In this document: positions 1 through 8,860 of the stretch, piece by piece
How positions within the stretch are numbered: the stretch's first letter is position 1
Layout: every line of letters starts with the position of its first letter
NCBI RefSeq assembly: GCF_003633715.1
Contig: NZ_RBIE01000002.1
Location: 62,001 to 126,000 of the forward strand
DNA: 64,000 bases
Direction: 5' to 3'
Origin: Thermovibrio guaymasensis
GTDB lineage: Bacteria; Aquificota; Aquificia; Desulfurobacteriales; Desulfurobacteriaceae
The notes under the pieces: model-generated
Database searches by the model: none
The model's input: the letters and a program-made list of their open reading frames with translations, nothing else
What the model was told of the DNA's origin: nothing
Program-made: the position numbers and the translations under genes

Positions 1-930
1 CTCCTCTGAGAGCATCAGGGCATCCGTTCCATCAAGGACTGCATTTGCAACGTCTGTAGCTTCAGCCCTCGTGGGAGAGGGAAGATCAACCATCGTCTTT
101 AACATCTGAGTTGCAGTTATTACAGGTTTACCAGCCTCGTTGGCCTTCTTTATGAGCATCTTTTGAACTACTGGAACTTTCTCTATGGGGAGCTCCACCC
201 CTAAATCTCCCCTTGCAACCATTATCCCATCGGCAACCTTTAAAATCTGATCAATGTTCTTTACAGCCTCTGGCTTCTCTATCTTCGCTATAACCGGAAT
301 ATCTGAGCCTAAAGAGGATATCAGGTCTTTCAGCTCCTTGACGTCGTCGGCCCTTCTGACAAAGGACAGGGCAATAAAGTCTGCTCCCATTTCAACTGCA
401 AACTTAACGTCATCCCTATCCTTGTCGGTTAAGGCAGGAACTGAGAGCTTACTGTGGGGAAGGTTAACCCCTTTATGAGAGGTTAAAGGTCCCCCGACTA
501 AAACCTCACAGACGATATCCCTTCCTTTAACCTCCTTAACCTTCAACCTGAAAGCTCCGTCAGCTAGGAGAATTACTTCCCCCCTCTTTACCTCTCTGTG
601 GAGGTTCGGATAATTAACGGGAATCCTGTTTTTAACAGGTTCTCCGGTGGTCAAGACTATAGTATCCCCCCTGTGGAGGAAGAGGGGCTCTTTAGGTAGC
701 TTACCTATCCTTATCTTTGGACCGCACAGGTCAACTAAAACAGGAATTGGAAGACCCGTTTTCCTCTCAACCTCCTTAACAAGGTTAAACCTCTCCTCAT
801 GCTCAGCGTGACTTCCGTGACTCATGTTCAACCTTACAACGTTGAGGCCCGCCTTAACCATCTTAGTAAGAGTTTCCTCATTTGAAGAGGCAGGCCCTAA
901 AGTAGCAACGATCTTTGTTCTCTTTTTCAT
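1..930 (-). CDS. pyk: Pyruvate kinase, partial (C-terminus outside window)
   Basis: This glycolytic enzyme converts phosphoenolpyruvate and ADP to pyruvate and ATP in the cytoplasm. The ATG at 930-928 opens 310 codons that run off the window start without a stop, so roughly the last third is missing (the family is usually about 470 residues). Visible signatures are the N-terminal [11 protein letters not shown], the substrate-binding RLNMSHG at residues 33-39, the catalytic-lysine motif KIEKPEA, the metal-binding ARGDLGVE, and TATQML. An SD-like purine run lies just upstream. It diverges from thpR across a 66-base gap that holds an AT-rich palindrome. Confidence 0.95.
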   Translation of the reverse strand, partial: MKKRTKIVATLGPASSNEETLTKMVKAGLNVVRLNMSHGSHAEHEERFNLVKEVERKTGLPIPVLVDLCGPKIRIGKLPKEPLFLHRGDTIVLTTGEPVKNRIPVNYPNLHREVKRGEVILLADGAFRLKVKEVKGRDIVCEVLVGGPLTSHKGVNLPHSKLSVPALTDKDRDDVKFAVEMGADFIALSFVRRADDVKELKDLISSLGSDIPVIAKIEKPEAVKNIDQILKVADGIMVARGDLGVELPIEKVPVVQKMLIKKANEAGKPVITATQMLKTMVDLPSPTRAEATDVANAVLDGTDALMLSEE

Positions 931-957
931 CTTCTCCCTCTTAAACTTTTTCTTTTA

Positions 958-973
958 GCTTTAAAATTAAAGC
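958..973. repeat. AT-rich palindrome in divergent promoter region
   Basis: The sequence GCTTTAA-AA-TTAAAGC is an inverted repeat between the divergent pyk and thpR genes. It contains a TAAAAT that would suit a -10 box for thpR, about 30 bases before the GTG start. A nearly identical element lies at 39844-39859 between another divergent pair. Operator function is a guess; it may only be paired -10 boxes. Confidence 0.3.
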
Positions 974-996
974 AAAACCTATCAAGAGGAGCTAAA

Positions 997-1539
997 GTGA
1001 GAAAAAGGCTCTTTATCGGAACCTTTACGCCGATAGACTACGGACAGGTAAAGAAAGAAGTTGAAAGTTTAGGAATTGAGGGAAAGTGGGTTGAACCTAA
1101 AAACCTTCACATCACTTTCCGATTCCTAGGAGACGTTGAAGAGGAAAAGATTCCCCAAATTGCAAAGATGTTGAGGGGAAAACTCAAGAACGCCCAGAAG
1201 TTTAAAGTTCAGTATAAGGGGCTGGGCACGTTTAAAAGGAACGGAATAGATAGGGTTCTATGGGTTGGAGTCCTCTCTGAGGGAATAGAAGAGGTTAAGA
1301 GAGTGGTTGACCGAGCCTTAATGCCGTTTGGTTTTACCCCTGAAGAGAGCTACACTCCTCACCTAACCCTCTTGAGAATTAAGAAGTTAAGGAGGAGAAT
1401 AAAGTTTAAAAATTACCTTCACCGTATGAAGGATTACCTCTTTAAAGAGAGGGAAGAAAGTAGCGTATGCTTAATAGAGAGTAAGTTAACTTCTAAAGGT
1501 CCCGTTTACAGTATAGTGGAGGAGTTTCACCTTGATTGA
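997..1539 (+). CDS. thpR: RNA 2',3'-cyclic phosphodiesterase (ThpR/LigT family)
   Basis: This 2H phosphoesterase hydrolyses 2',3'-cyclic phosphodiester RNA ends. The two family HxT motifs are present: HIT at residues 38-40 (in LHITFRFLG) and HLT at 122-124 (in YTPHLTLLR). The length of 180 residues is typical. The start is GTG at 997 with AGAGGA upstream. The gene overlaps the next start by 8 bases, suggesting one forward transcript with the DUF445 and mutase genes. Its substrate in the cell is not known for most bacteria. Confidence 0.9.
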   Translation: MRKRLFIGTFTPIDYGQVKKEVESLGIEGKWVEPKNLHITFRFLGDVEEEKIPQIAKMLRGKLKNAQKFKVQYKGLGTFKRNGIDRVLWVGVLSEGIEEVKRVVDRALMPFGFTPEESYTPHLTLLRIKKLRRRIKFKNYLHRMKDYLFKEREESSVCLIESKLTSKGPVYSIVEEFHLD

Positions 1540-2692
1540 GTATATAGTTCCCCCGACAGTTGGAGCCCTCATAGGTTATTTCACAAACTACATTGCAATA
1601 AAGATGCTCTTTAAACCGGTTAAACCATACTACCTATTTGGAAAGAAAGTACCCTTTACTCCGGGACTCATTCCAGCAAAAAGAGAGAAACTTGCAGAGG
1701 CCATAGCGAAGGTCGTAAAAGAGAACCTCCTAACAGAAGAGAGTATAAAGAGAAGGCTCAACCACTCAAAAGTAAGGGAAAGCCTACTTAACTTTACAGA
1801 GAACTTTCTCTCAGAGTTGAGCAGGAACAGCTCCCTCTACGTAAAGCAGTTTATTGAGAAAGTAGAGGACAAAAAGCTAAAAAATGTAATACCCCAGGAA
1901 TTAGTTGACCAGAAGGCTGAACAGCTAATTGAAAAAGGCTTTAGGAAGCTCCACGGAAGGAGCTTGAGGGAACTCCTCCCCGATCGGGTAGAAAGAGAGC
2001 TTGAAAGGACCCTAAACGAAAAGCTTGATAAGTTCACAGAGAGTCTAATTGAGCAGCTGAGGAGTGGACAGCTAAGAGAGGTAATCTACACGGCAGTAAT
2101 GGAGAACGTTTCAAAACTTCAATCGGTACTTCCCCTAATAACTCAGAGATTTGCCCAGACCATAGCCCACAAGGCAACTCAGCTAATTGAAGAGATGGTA
2201 GAAAGGGTTGCAAACGAGCCCTCTTTCAGGCTAAAACTGTCAAAACTCCTATGGACAAAGTTTCAAACTATACTTTCAAGTGGGATTAATACAGAATCTG
2301 AACTGGCAGTTAAGCTGAAGGAAATACTGAAGACAACAGTTAGAGAGTACCTAAGGGAAATTGAGGGAAAAAGGATTAAGGAGCTCTCTACCCTTAAAGA
2401 GCTCTTAGTAGAGGAACTACCTCCCTTTATCAGCAGCTTTATAGAAAGCCATAAGAGGGAAATTGCCCAACTTCTAGCTGAAAAACTGTTTGAGGTAATT
2501 GAAAGGGAGCTCCCAGTAATAATGGAAGCAATAAACGTTGAAGAAATGGTAAAGGAAAGGGTAAACTCCCTACCTATTGAAGAAGTTGAGGAAATCGTCT
2601 TAAAGTTAATAGATGAAGAGCTTAAGCACATAACTTTACTGGGAGGAGTTTTAGGTTTCATAATCGGTTTAACTCAAATTCTCTTCATATAA
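1532..2692 (+). CDS. DUF445 family membrane protein
   Basis: This 386-residue protein matches the DUF445 pattern. It has an N-terminal hydrophobic segment carrying the family motif around GALIGYFTNYIAIKMLF (residues 10-28). A long charged, probably helical middle follows, and a C-terminal hydrophobic segment occupies the last 20 residues (LLGGVLGFIIGLTQ). It should be anchored in the membrane at both ends, with the helical part exposed. The start is TTG at 1532, inside the end of thpR, which implies translational coupling. The family has no firmly established biochemical role and I assign none. Confidence 0.8.
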   Translation: MIEYIVPPTVGALIGYFTNYIAIKMLFKPVKPYYLFGKKVPFTPGLIPAKREKLAEAIAKVVKENLLTEESIKRRLNHSKVRESLLNFTENFLSELSRNSSLYVKQFIEKVEDKKLKNVIPQELVDQKAEQLIEKGFRKLHGRSLRELLPDRVERELERTLNEKLDKFTESLIEQLRSGQLREVIYTAVMENVSKLQSVLPLITQRFAQTIAHKATQLIEEMVERVANEPSFRLKLSKLLWTKFQTILSSGINTESELAVKLKEILKTTVREYLREIEGKRIKELSTLKELLVEELPPFISSFIESHKREIAQLLAEKLFEVIERELPVIMEAINVEEMVKERVNSLPIEEVEEIVLKLIDEELKHITLLGGVLGFIIGLTQILFI

Positions 2693-2706
2693 AGGGGGAA
2701 GTTGGA

Positions 2707-4092
2707 ATGATAAAGTTTGGAACAGACGGCTGGAGAGGGGTAATCTCAAAGGACTTTACATTTGAGAACTTAAAGAGAGTGGCTGTAGCCCACGGGCTTG
2801 CCCTAAAGGAAGAAGGAGCCGAAAAAGTTGTTATAGGTTACGACTTAAGGTTTCTATCTGAAGAGTACGGGGATTTTGTAGCAAAAATACTTTCTGGAAT
2901 GGGATTTGAGGTAGTCCTTTCAGATACTTTCTGCCCTACCCCTGCAGTTTCATACACAACAAAGTACGGGAAGTTCAACTCGGGAATCGTTATAACCGCA
3001 TCCCACAACACAGGAAAGTACAACGGATACAAAGTAAAGGAAAGTTTCGGAGGAGCCGCAAGAACTCAGGTAACGAAGAAGATAGAGGATAAACTTCCTC
3101 AGGCCGAGAACTATCAGGTAGAGTTTGGAGAGTATAAAAAACAAGACCTAAATACCCCTTACGTTGAGGGAGTTAGAGGCCAACTGGAGCTCTCACTCTT
3201 TAATGAGAGGGAAGTAAAGATCGTCCACGACCCGATGTACGGGGCCCAGCAGGGGCTTATGTACAGAGCTCTCCTTGGAACGAAAGCTGAGGTAACAGAG
3301 ATCCACGCTTACAGGGACCCACTCTTTGGTGGGAAACACCCCGAACCTATCGTTGAAAAGAACATAACTGGACTCATGGAGAAAGTTAGAGCCATTAAGG
3401 CTGACATAGGAATAGCAAACGACGGAGATGGAGACAGGGTAGGAATAGTTGACGAAAAGGGAAACTTCGTTAATTCACAGATAGTCTTTGCCCTCCTCCT
3501 CCTCCACGTACTTAGGAACAGGGGAATGAGAGAAGGAATCGTCGTCAAGACTGTAAGTTCAGGTTACTTGGTTGATAGAGTTTGCAGGAAGTTTGGAATA
3601 GAGCTCCTTGAAGTCCCTGTAGGTTTCAAAAACATATCAGAAGTTTTAGTAAAGGAGAGGGTACTCTTTGGGGGAGAGGAGAGCGGAGGTTACGCCCTAA
3701 TAGATTACCTCCCTGAAAGGGACGGCCTCCTAATGGGACTTTTAATCGTTGAGAAGATGCTTGCCGAAGGTAAAACAGTTTCCCAGATGGTTGAGGAACT
3801 CTTCAAGGAGTTTGGAACGGCCTACTACAGGAGGATTGACCTACCGGTAAGTGAAGAGGAAAAAAGAGCTCTTGAGGAGCTCAAGGAGAACCCTCCAAAG
3901 GAGTGGAAGGGGTTAAAAGTAAAGAGAGTTCTAACTATTGACGGAATTAAAATAATATTTGAAAACGATTCATGGCTCCTGTTTAGGCCTTCGGGAACCG
4001 AACCGGTCTTTAGGGTCTATGCAGAGAGCCCTGATAAGAGGACTACTGAAGAACTCCTGAAGTGGGGAGTTTCACTGGTAAAAAAGAATTAG
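2707..4092 (+). CDS. Phosphoglucomutase/phosphomannomutase family
   Basis: This cytoplasmic alpha-D-phosphohexomutase interconverts hexose-6- and hexose-1-phosphates. The catalytic serine lies in TASHN (Ser99), the metal loop is DGDGDR at about residues 239-244, the sugar-binding loop is GEESGGY, and the C-terminal phosphate loop is RPSGTEPVFRVY. The 461-residue length is normal. Substrate choice (glucose, mannose or glucosamine phosphate) cannot be decided here. The starting FGTDGWRG is shared with archaeal-type phosphohexomutases and GlmM-like enzymes. It sits 14 bases after the DUF445 gene with an SD-like GGGGGAAG upstream. Confidence 0.9.
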   Translation: MIKFGTDGWRGVISKDFTFENLKRVAVAHGLALKEEGAEKVVIGYDLRFLSEEYGDFVAKILSGMGFEVVLSDTFCPTPAVSYTTKYGKFNSGIVITASHNTGKYNGYKVKESFGGAARTQVTKKIEDKLPQAENYQVEFGEYKKQDLNTPYVEGVRGQLELSLFNEREVKIVHDPMYGAQQGLMYRALLGTKAEVTEIHAYRDPLFGGKHPEPIVEKNITGLMEKVRAIKADIGIANDGDGDRVGIVDEKGNFVNSQIVFALLLLHVLRNRGMREGIVVKTVSSGYLVDRVCRKFGIELLEVPVGFKNISEVLVKERVLFGGEESGGYALIDYLPERDGLLMGLLIVEKMLAEGKTVSQMVEELFKEFGTAYYRRIDLPVSEEEKRALEELKENPPKEWKGLKVKRVLTIDGIKIIFENDSWLLFRPSGTEPVFRVYAESPDKRTTEELLKWGVSLVKKN

Positions 4093-4104
4093 AGGAGGGA
4101 AGAG

Positions 4105-4989
4105 ATGGCTGAACAGTATTCAGAGAGGAAACCACAGGTAATGAAGGACTACGTATACGTACTCGGAGAAGCAGTAAAGAAAGCTCCTGAACTAAGGGGA
4201 GTTCCAACTGGAGTAGAGGGGCTTGACAACCTCTTCTTCAAAGTTGAAATAGAGGATGGAAAGCCCGTTAGGAAACCCCTTGGAGGAATTCCAGAGTACG
4301 CCGTTGTAAACCTCACTGGGATGCCGGACACAGGTAAGAGCTTAATGGCAGAACAGTTTACGATAAAACAGGCCTCAATGGCTCAGAAAGTCTGTTTCGT
4401 CACAGTTGAGAGTCCAGCAAACTTCGTTGCAGCAGGCCTCAAGCAGAGAGCTACTGCAATGGGAGTAGACTTTGAGGAGATAGAGGACAACATCATCCTG
4501 ATAGATGCGGCAAGCAACGCAAGGCTCAGGGACGATATTCCAACAATGCTTGATACCCTAGCCTACGTTTACAGAACCTACCATTGCCACAGAACGGTTA
4601 TAGACTCTATAACCGGCCTGTACGAAGCAAAAGAAATGCTTGCACGCTCCATAGTTAGGGCGTTCTTCAACTTTATGAAGAAATGGTATCAAACAGCAAT
4701 ATTCGTCTCTCAAAAGAGGAGCGGTCACGATGAACTCTCAGCAGAGGCTGCAGGAGGGTACGCCGTAGGCCACATCGTTGACTGTTCAATGGTCCTATCA
4801 AAGGAAATCCTGCTATCTGCAAGCAGAGCAAGACTCTTTAAGAAGGAAGTAGGGGATATACTAAGACTCTTTAGAATTGACGGTTGCAGGCTCTGCGGTC
4901 ACGATACAAGAATCCACCTAATGGAGATAAATGAACTAGGACTTGTGGAGATAAAAGAACCTTTAGTTGAATACTTAAGAAGGAAGTAG
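4105..4989 (+). CDS. KaiC/RadA-like RecA-fold ATPase of unknown role
   Basis: This is a single RecA-fold ATPase domain of the KaiC-like group with 294 residues. The early PTGVEGLDNLF (residues 34-44) is typical of KaiC and RadA. The Walker A is GMPDTGKS at 72-79, and a Walker B-like strand TVIDSITG is followed by FVSQKR. Near the C-terminus a CRLCGHD pair (about Cys259 and Cys262) could bind metal. Only one ATPase domain is present, unlike circadian KaiC with two. It lies 12 bases after the mutase. The function is unknown; single-domain KaiC-like proteins occur in many thermophiles, sometimes in signalling. Confidence 0.75.
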   Translation: MAEQYSERKPQVMKDYVYVLGEAVKKAPELRGVPTGVEGLDNLFFKVEIEDGKPVRKPLGGIPEYAVVNLTGMPDTGKSLMAEQFTIKQASMAQKVCFVTVESPANFVAAGLKQRATAMGVDFEEIEDNIILIDAASNARLRDDIPTMLDTLAYVYRTYHCHRTVIDSITGLYEAKEMLARSIVRAFFNFMKKWYQTAIFVSQKRSGHDELSAEAAGGYAVGHIVDCSMVLSKEILLSASRARLFKKEVGDILRLFRIDGCRLCGHDTRIHLMEINELGLVEIKEPLVEYLRRK

Positions 4990-4995
4990 AAAAAT

Positions 4996-5010
4996 ACCCT
5001 CCTGGAGGGT
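4996..5010. repeat. Short CCTCC/GGAGG inverted repeat
   Basis: ACCCTCC-T-GGAGGGT lies between the KaiC-like gene and the next gene. As RNA it can form only a 5-bp stem with a CCTGG loop, and no T-run follows, so it is a poor terminator. It contains an SD-like and an anti-SD-like sequence 15-25 bases before the TTG start at 5024, so an effect on translation is possible but not shown. Confidence 0.25.
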
Positions 5011-5023
5011 TTAGGGGGTACAT

Positions 5024-5470
5024 TTGAAAAAGGTTTCGGTTATAGGAGATGGAAACGTAAAACCAACTTCAGAAATCTACAGGGCGGCCTTTGAGGTTGG
5101 AAAAATTATAGGGAGTAGGGGAATTGTCCTAATCTGTGGAGGATTATTTGGAGTAATGGAGGCGGCCTGCAAGGGAGCAAAGGAGGGAGGAGGAATTACG
5201 GTTGGAATACTTCCACACTACGAAGATACATCTAACAGCTTCGTTGATATAAAAGTACAAACTGGAATGGGTCACGGAAGGAACGTTATAGTAGCTGCAT
5301 CGGGTGATCCGGTTGTAGCGGTAGGGGGAAATTACGGAACTTTAAGTGAAATTGCCTTTGCCCTTAAACTAGGAAAGAGGGTAATAGGATTTAGGACGTG
5401 GGAAGTAGAAGGGATAGAGAACTATGAAGAAATGGTGGATTTTATTAGCGCTGTTGATAGGGCTCTTTAG
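5024..5470 (+). CDS. SLOG-fold TIGR00725-type protein (LOG/MoCo-carrier-like)
   Basis: This is a 148-residue Rossmann-like protein of the SLOG superfamily. It shows GGLFGVMEAACKGA and the phosphate-binding GGNYGTLSEIAFAL motif. Relatives include cytokinin-activating LOG enzymes and molybdenum-cofactor carrier proteins, but the TIGR00725 group has no settled activity, so the ligand is probably a nucleotide-like compound. The start is TTG at 5024 preceded by GGGGG. Its last 47 bases overlap the start of the following gene, an unusually long overlap. Confidence 0.75.
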   Translation: MKKVSVIGDGNVKPTSEIYRAAFEVGKIIGSRGIVLICGGLFGVMEAACKGAKEGGGITVGILPHYEDTSNSFVDIKVQTGMGHGRNVIVAASGDPVVAVGGNYGTLSEIAFALKLGKRVIGFRTWEVEGIENYEEMVDFISAVDRAL

Positions 5471-6671
5471 TTTTTCAAAGGGGGAGGCTTCATCCTTAAA
5501 GGAGCTCCTAAACAAACTTGAGGATAACATAAGTAAGGGAGCTCCCCCCCAAGTAATTGAGAAAAACCTAAAGGAAATAGAAAATAAGAAGGCAAAGTAT
5601 CCCATCTATCACATACCCGAACTAAACTACCTCATGAATAAAGAGGTTGAGAAGATTCCAAACACGGAAATTTCACTGATAAAGAAGACTCTATTCTACG
5701 TTGAACCGCTAAAAAGGGCTCTAAAAGCCACTATTTTCCTCTTCCTTTTTTATACTTTTATCTTCTACAGCCAACATTTAAAAATTGATCCAGAAAAGAG
5801 GAAGTACTTAACTCTTTCCCTTATACTGGTACTTACCCTACTTACCCTTACCAACTTTACCGCTGGATACTACTTCCTGTGTGGAGCAGGAACACTTTTA
5901 GCCCTTTTTCTAAAGAAAAGAAGAGCTGCAGTCATCCTGTTCTTAGCCTCTCTACTCTCAATATTTACAGTTGGCTTAAACAAAAACCTTTTTAACTACG
6001 TAAAATCTCCCCAGTTTCTCTATACAGTAAAGGTTAATAGGGATGGATACGCACCTCCCTATTTAATAAGCTCTGCTTTAAAAGAGCCGAACTACAGGAA
6101 GCTAGAACTCATAACTAACGACTTAGCTTTAGGGGAAATCAGATCCGCAAGTAAACTAAAGTCAATAAAGGTTAAAGACCCTTATTTACTCGGAATACTG
6201 TACAATGATTTAGGATATACCTATTTCTTGAAAGAAAACTATAGAAAAGCCCTTGAATTCTTCAAGAAAGCCAAAGAACATATTAACTCCCCTGAAGTCT
6301 TATTTAATTTATACATAACCTACTCTTCACTCCTAATGTTTGAGGAGGCCAACAGGATAAAGGAAGAACTCCTGAGTAAAAACATAGATATATCAAAAGC
6401 CTCCCCCACTCCCCTATTAATTCACGTTAAAGCACAAGAGCCTGAAATATCAATTCCTTACCTTTCAGTAATCTCTTACACCCTAGGACTCCTCTTAGCT
6501 TTCACGTTTAATAGGCTCGTAGGGTTAAATGACCGGCGAATTAACTCTGAAGTCCTCCAGATACTAGGTATGACTAGCTTTGCAAATTCTAAATACACTG
6601 TATTTATTCTGGTCTTCATACTCTCTTTAATACTTAACTCTATTTTAGGTAAACTGGTATGCAGTACATAA
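5424..6671 (+). CDS. Unknown polytopic membrane protein with TPR-like region
   Basis: I do not recognise a named family. The N-terminus (MKKWWILLALLIGLFSFSKG) looks like a signal peptide. Hydrophobic segments follow at about residues 101-116, 129-145, 147-163 and 168-184. A soluble stretch at about 255-330 has TPR-like helices (LGYTYFLKENYRKALEFFKKA). Two more hydrophobic segments lie near 360-378 and 392-410. The ATG at 5424 overlaps the SLOG gene by 47 bases, and the gene overlaps the next start by 13 bases. Base composition is visibly more AT-rich than its neighbours (one sampled 60-base line is about 35% GC). Confidence 0.6.
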   Translation: MKKWWILLALLIGLFSFSKGEASSLKELLNKLEDNISKGAPPQVIEKNLKEIENKKAKYPIYHIPELNYLMNKEVEKIPNTEISLIKKTLFYVEPLKRALKATIFLFLFYTFIFYSQHLKIDPEKRKYLTLSLILVLTLLTLTNFTAGYYFLCGAGTLLALFLKKRRAAVILFLASLLSIFTVGLNKNLFNYVKSPQFLYTVKVNRDGYAPPYLISSALKEPNYRKLELITNDLALGEIRSASKLKSIKVKDPYLLGILYNDLGYTYFLKENYRKALEFFKKAKEHINSPEVLFNLYITYSSLLMFEEANRIKEELLSKNIDISKASPTPLLIHVKAQEPEISIPYLSVISYTLGLLLAFTFNRLVGLNDRRINSEVLQILGMTSFANSKYTVFILVFILSLILNSILGKLVCST

Positions 6672-7480
6672 AAGGAAAACTAGCAAACTTAGAGGATCTA
6701 CTCATACTGATTGACGTACTAAAGGAGAAAAAGGGGGAAGTTAGGCTCCATTTTCCCTATCAAAGTGAAGAAGTATCCATTTGTTTTGACGGGAATTCGT
6801 TTTACTTATCAGATAGATTTAAACTAATAAAGCTTTTAGAGAAATGGATAACAACGAACATACAACCAATCTTTGAGTTATTTGAGGAAGAAGGCTGCTC
6901 CACAAACCAAGAGATAGAAGAAGAAAAGCTTGTAGAAATTATAAAGAACCCAATCCTAAAGGAAGTTAGGAGAATACCGGAAGTTTTTGAGATAACCAAA
7001 CTGGAGACAACGAACCTTCCTCCTTTCTTAGTGGCACACTGGAAAACTAAAACTCCCATAAATAGGGAAGAAATCTACAAACATGGATACACCCTTTCTG
7101 ACTTAGTAAAGTCCCTTGAAAGTGGCCTTTTAGAGATAAAATCTTTTAAGACCACTGAAAGTTTACCCTTTAAGCTTAGACTTTTCCTAACATCACTGGC
7201 TCTAATATGCATAGTGTACCTTGTTCTTCCAATAAACTTTACTCAGTTTAACAGGTTAAAAGTTGAAGAAGCTATCAACTGGGCGCTAAGGGAGAAAGTT
7301 TTAGGAGTTGAAGGTAAGAGAAAACTACCGGTAAAGGGATGCTTTAAGACAAAATTCTACCTAATTGACGATAAAGTTATTAACTCTGGAATTGACGGAA
7401 TCGTAGGAACAGCAGACGACAAAGTTATTAAACTACCAAGAGAAGGCTATAAACCTACTTTCGCGGTGCCCGTCAAATGA
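6659..7480 (+). CDS. Unknown protein: DUF4388-like N-terminus, one TM segment, pseudopilin-like tail
   Basis: No whole-length family is recognised. The first 60 residues (IKGKLANLEDLLILIDVL, then KKGEVRL) resemble the start of DUF4388/PATAN domains, which open with a G-L-x-x-L pattern and a K-x-G-x-L strand. A single hydrophobic segment spans about residues 172-192. The C-terminal region contains SGIDGIVGTADD (243-254), close to the S-x-G-x-D-G-x-x-G-T-x-D-D calcium-site motif of GspG-type pseudopilins. The gene starts inside the preceding gene and its last 4 bases overlap aroK (ATGA). It pairs with its upstream neighbour as an unexplained module. Confidence 0.55.
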   Translation: MQYIKGKLANLEDLLILIDVLKEKKGEVRLHFPYQSEEVSICFDGNSFYLSDRFKLIKLLEKWITTNIQPIFELFEEEGCSTNQEIEEEKLVEIIKNPILKEVRRIPEVFEITKLETTNLPPFLVAHWKTKTPINREEIYKHGYTLSDLVKSLESGLLEIKSFKTTESLPFKLRLFLTSLALICIVYLVLPINFTQFNRLKVEEAINWALREKVLGVEGKRKLPVKGCFKTKFYLIDDKVINSGIDGIVGTADDKVIKLPREGYKPTFAVPVK

Positions 7481-7977
7481 AGGTAACTTTAATTGGATTT
7501 ATGGGTTCAGGTAAAAGTACTGTAGGAAAGGAACTTTCAAAACTCTTAGGCTTTCCCTTTACTGACCTTGACGATTTAATAGTCAAAAAAGTAGGAATGA
7601 GTATTCCGGAAATTTTTAAAGCTTTCGGAGAAGAGAAGTTTAGGGAAATAGAGAGCTCCCTCCTAAAGGAAGTCCTACTTAAAAAGAGTGAACTTATACT
7701 CTCTACAGGAGGAGGAACTCCCGCCTATAAAGACAACGTAAAAGTAATTAACCAACTCTCAAAGTCAGTTTTCCTAAAAACTCCCTTTGAAACCCTCTGG
7801 GAAAGGATTTCTAAGGACAAGAACAGACCACTAACAAAACTCGGGAAAGAGGGACTGCTGGAACTCTACACGAAGAGACTTCCTTACTACGAAAGGGCCC
7901 ACCTCATCGTTGAATGTGAAGGAAAGAAACCTAAAGAGATTGCAGAGGAAATTATCTATAAACTCTCTTTAACCTAA
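7477..7977 (+). CDS. aroK: Shikimate kinase
   Basis: This enzyme phosphorylates shikimate to shikimate 3-phosphate in the chorismate pathway. The Walker A GFMGSGKST is at residues 7-15, the substrate-binding Asp lies in TDLDDL (about 31-36), and STGGGTPAY matches the shikimate-binding glycine motif. The lid region contains RPLTK. At 166 residues it is a standard monofunctional enzyme. The ATG overlaps the preceding stop (ATGA). Its 3' end overlaps the convergent UPF0104 gene by 26 bases. Confidence 0.95.
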   Translation: MKVTLIGFMGSGKSTVGKELSKLLGFPFTDLDDLIVKKVGMSIPEIFKAFGEEKFREIESSLLKEVLLKKSELILSTGGGTPAYKDNVKVINQLSKSVFLKTPFETLWERISKDKNRPLTKLGKEGLLELYTKRLPYYERAHLIVECEGKKPKEIAEEIIYKLSLT

Positions 7978-8860
7978 ATTGAAGGTACACCCACCCGGCA
8001 AGAGCAAGTAGGCCAGACATAACCAAGAGAATAACGTGAAAGTAAAAGGCAACAGTAAGGGCATAGCTAGTCTTTACTCCAAGGAGCTTAAATCCTCCAA
8101 CAAGACCAGCTTCGTAAGTTCCAAACCCTCCGATACTGTGAACCGGGAGGACTGTGGTAATCTCTCCGAAGGTGGAAACGAAAACCGTTTGAAAGAAGTT
8201 AAGGTTAACTCCAGCCGCTCTTAATATAAAATAAAAGGATGAGAACTTAAAAAGCCAGGTTAAAAGGGAGTAGAGCGCTATTAGAGAAAGCTTCCTGGTA
8301 GATACAAACTGATTAAAGAAGTAAAAGAGAGCTCCTATAACAAAAAACCTATTTCTCAGCATCTTAAGTAGTTTAAGGGCTAAAACCAAGACAAGTGTAA
8401 CAGCCAAGATAGAAACCAGAGGAATCAGAAGGAGCTTCCTCTCATGAGATGCAACCACGAGGGAAGAAATTAGAAAGAGGAAAGAGAGGGAGATAAGGTC
8501 AAGGAGGCGGGCAAAGAGAAGAGCTCCTGAAGATATGGAGAGCTCAACGCCAAAGAATTTCTTGAGAATTATCGGAAAGGAAGCCTCCCCTGAACGGAAA
8601 GGAAAGACGTTATTGAAGAAAGTGTGAACTGCCATAACGGCAGTAAGGTCTTTAGTGGAAATCTGAGGGAACATAACGGTAAAACGCTTTGCCCTAAAGA
8701 AGTAAGTTGATACGTAAAGGAGGAGAGAGATAAAGAGAAGGAGAGGATCTAAATTAGAAACTATCTGTTCAAGATTTGAAAAAACTCTATACTCGTATAG
8801 AAAGTAAATGAAAATTAAAAGAATTAAGAAGGAAACCGTTAAACTACTGCTCTTCTTCAA
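7952..8860 (-). CDS. UPF0104/YbhN-like integral membrane protein (flippase-like domain)
   Basis: This 302-residue polytopic protein resembles the lysylphosphatidylglycerol synthase transmembrane region, also called UPF0104. It has about eight hydrophobic segments. The family-type stretches FFNNVFPFRSGE and SIGGFGTYEAGLVGG are both visible. The aminoacyl-transferase domain of true MprF is absent. Such stand-alone proteins often sit with lipid-linked glycosyltransferases. Here it follows GT2 and GT39 genes, overlapping the GT2 stop by 17 bases (TTG start at 8860), so a role in envelope lipid or glycan handling is inferred. Confidence 0.75.
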   Translation of the reverse strand: MKKSSSLTVSFLILLIFIYFLYEYRVFSNLEQIVSNLDPLLLFISLLLYVSTYFFRAKRFTVMFPQISTKDLTAVMAVHTFFNNVFPFRSGEASFPIILKKFFGVELSISSGALLFARLLDLISLSFLFLISSLVVASHERKLLLIPLVSILAVTLVLVLALKLLKMLRNRFFVIGALFYFFNQFVSTRKLSLIALYSLLTWLFKFSSFYFILRAAGVNLNFFQTVFVSTFGEITTVLPVHSIGGFGTYEAGLVGGFKLLGVKTSYALTVAFYFHVILLVMSGLLALAGWVYLQFRLKRVYR

